A stretch of 64,000 bases of DNA from Hyphomicrobium sp. LHD-15 (GTDB lineage Bacteria > Pseudomonadota > Alphaproteobacteria > Rhizobiales > Hyphomicrobiaceae): NCBI RefSeq assembly GCF_031157355.1, contig NZ_JAVIFT010000001.1, positions 1,417,200 through 1,481,199 of the forward strand, read 5' to 3'. The notes beneath the pieces were generated by a model. It was not told the DNA's origin, did no database searches, and worked only from the letters and a program-made list of their open reading frames with translations. The position numbers and the translations under genes were made by a program. Positions 62,634-64,000 of the stretch are shown one piece after another (the stretch's first letter is position 1; each line of letters starts with the position of its first letter).

Positions 62634-62761
62634 CCTCCGATGGCGAGAAGCAGCGCACATCTTCGCGCCTCCCGGCGTAGAGAATCCGTTTTCGTGAATC
62701 GGTTTCGCGATGCGGACGGCAGTCGCGCGCCTCTCGCCACCTCATTCACAGCCCAATTCGA

Positions 62762-63742
62762 ATGGACTGGAACATGCGGATCCAAGCCGGACTTGTCGCC
62801 CTCGGGCTCCTGACGTGTGCGCCTTCAACGATCAAAGCCCACGAAGTTTTCGTGAGCAACGAGCAGGACAACACCATCTCCGTTATCAATATCGACAAGA
62901 TGGAGGTTGTGCATACCTTGCGCGTGGGGCAGCGCCCGCGCGGCCTCAAACTTTCTCCCGACGGGAAAAAGCTCTTTCTTTGCGCGAGCGACAGCAACGC
63001 CATTCAGGAGTTCGACGCGCATACCTACGAACACGTCCGCGATTTCGACAACATCGACGATCCGGAGCAACTGGCTGTCGCAAGCGATGGCCTCCGCCTT
63101 TACACGGCAAACGAGGACAGTGCGGCCGTGACGGCCATAGACGTGCAAACCCGCGAGGTTCTGGGGCGTGTGGACGTCGGCGTCGAGCCTGAAGGCATTG
63201 CCGTATCGCCGGACGGAAAAATTGTTGCGGTGACCTCAGAGACTAGCAACATGGTGCATCTCATCGATGCCGCGACGCTCAAGATCGCCGACAACGTCCT
63301 TGTCGGCGCGCGTCCGCGTCATGCAGAATTTTCCGCCGACGGCAAGAAGCTCTGGGTTTCATCCGAGATTGCGGGAACGGTTTCCGTCATCGACGTTGCG
63401 ACACGCGCGATCGAGAGAACGGTCACCTTCGAGGTGCCCGGCGTCACCAAAAATCTCATAACGCCGGTCGGAATTCGCCTCACGAAGGATGGGAAAAACG
63501 CATTCGTCGCATTGGGGTCTGCCAATCGCGTCGCGGTCGTGGATGCACAGTCCGGCGTGGTCAAGAAATATATTTTGGTGGGCATCCGGGTTTGGCATCT
63601 CGAACTCACCCGAGACGACAAACTGCTGGTCACGACAAATGGCGGCTCCAACGACGTCACCATGATCGATGTGGCGTCGCTGTCTGCCGTCAAATCCATT
63701 CGGGTCGGACGATACCCCTGGGGCGCCGCCGCCCGACCCTAG
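62762..63742 (+). CDS. PQQ-dependent catabolism-associated beta-propeller protein (YVTN repeats)
   Basis: About 326 residues, signal peptide ending IKA. Seven or so repeats of the YVTN type (for example VFVSNEQDNTISVINIDKMEVVHTL, LYTANEDSAAVTAIDV, LWVSSEIAGTVSVIDV) form a propeller. The family is regularly found with PQQ alcohol dehydrogenases, its role unknown. ATG 62774 is an alternative start. Confidence 0.9.
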   Translation: MDWNMRIQAGLVALGLLTCAPSTIKAHEVFVSNEQDNTISVINIDKMEVVHTLRVGQRPRGLKLSPDGKKLFLCASDSNAIQEFDAHTYEHVRDFDNIDDPEQLAVASDGLRLYTANEDSAAVTAIDVQTREVLGRVDVGVEPEGIAVSPDGKIVAVTSETSNMVHLIDAATLKIADNVLVGARPRHAEFSADGKKLWVSSEIAGTVSVIDVATRAIERTVTFEVPGVTKNLITPVGIRLTKDGKNAFVALGSANRVAVVDAQSGVVKKYILVGIRVWHLELTRDDKLLVTTNGGSNDVTMIDVASLSAVKSIRVGRYPWGAAARP

Positions 63743-63770
63743 TCGGCTGCGCTTCCAGCGCGTATGCCGA

Positions 63771-64000
<230 letters not shown>

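Overview
The window looks like chromosome of a GC-rich alphaproteobacterium of the order Hyphomicrobiales, most likely a methylotroph-type organism such as Hyphomicrobium or a close relative. The grounds are three signature enzymes of the ethylmalonyl-CoA pathway (ecm, ccr, mcd), several PQQ (quinoprotein) dehydrogenases and their accessory proteins, an EcfG-type general stress promoter, and dispersed palindromes of the type common in this order. No transposase, integrase, phage gene or CRISPR array was seen. The right edge cuts through thiC.

Layout. 0-7 kb: small envelope genes, a Cas4-like/DEDD fusion nuclease (DUF2779), the periplasmic methionine sulfoxide repair genes msrP-msrQ directly coupled to cytoplasmic msrB, a YcgN-like protein coupled to a P1 peptidase, and tRNA-Leu(CAA). 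7-10 kb: an autotransporter. 10-21 kb: ethylmalonyl-CoA pathway genes (ecm and ccr divergent, mcd 5 kb away), interspersed with an MFS exporter, a Yip1-signal peptidase I fusion and a YihY membrane protein. 21-29 kb: SDR, PilZ, ychF, a tandem HdeA-like protein, pth-rplY and zur. 29-36 kb: speH, an AsmA protein, a nuclease, a SoxYZ-like carrier linked to quinoprotein systems, and a stress pair (DUF1328 and CsbD) behind an EcfG promoter. 36-39 kb: apt, a zinc-ribbon protein, mtnA and a class II aldolase, which together fit methylthioadenosine salvage by the DHAP shunt. 39-46 kb: small proteins, atzG-atzE, a LuxR-type regulator and a porin.

46.6-63.7 kb is the most interesting part: a coherent catabolic island under an AcoR-like sigma-54 activator. 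Periplasmic oxidation is provided by a PQQ dehydrogenase with a lanthanide-type Asp-x-Asp motif plus a cytochrome c with an odd CxxxCH haem site, a Tat-exported small subunit with a GMC dehydrogenase, and a quinohaemoprotein dehydrogenase with a beta-propeller partner. Cytoplasmic oxidation is provided by an acetoin-dehydrogenase-like complex (E1 alpha, E1 beta, E2, E3) in which E2 is split into a free lipoyl protein and a catalytic core, with a lipoate-protein ligase in the same operon. Four -24/-12 promoters and a recurring palindrome of the form TGCGACA-N2-TGTCGCA, placed about 80-90 bases upstream of the promoters, tie these operons into one probable regulon. The substrate cannot be read from the sequence; a vicinal diol or hydroxyketone such as 2,3-butanediol/acetoin is the leading guess.
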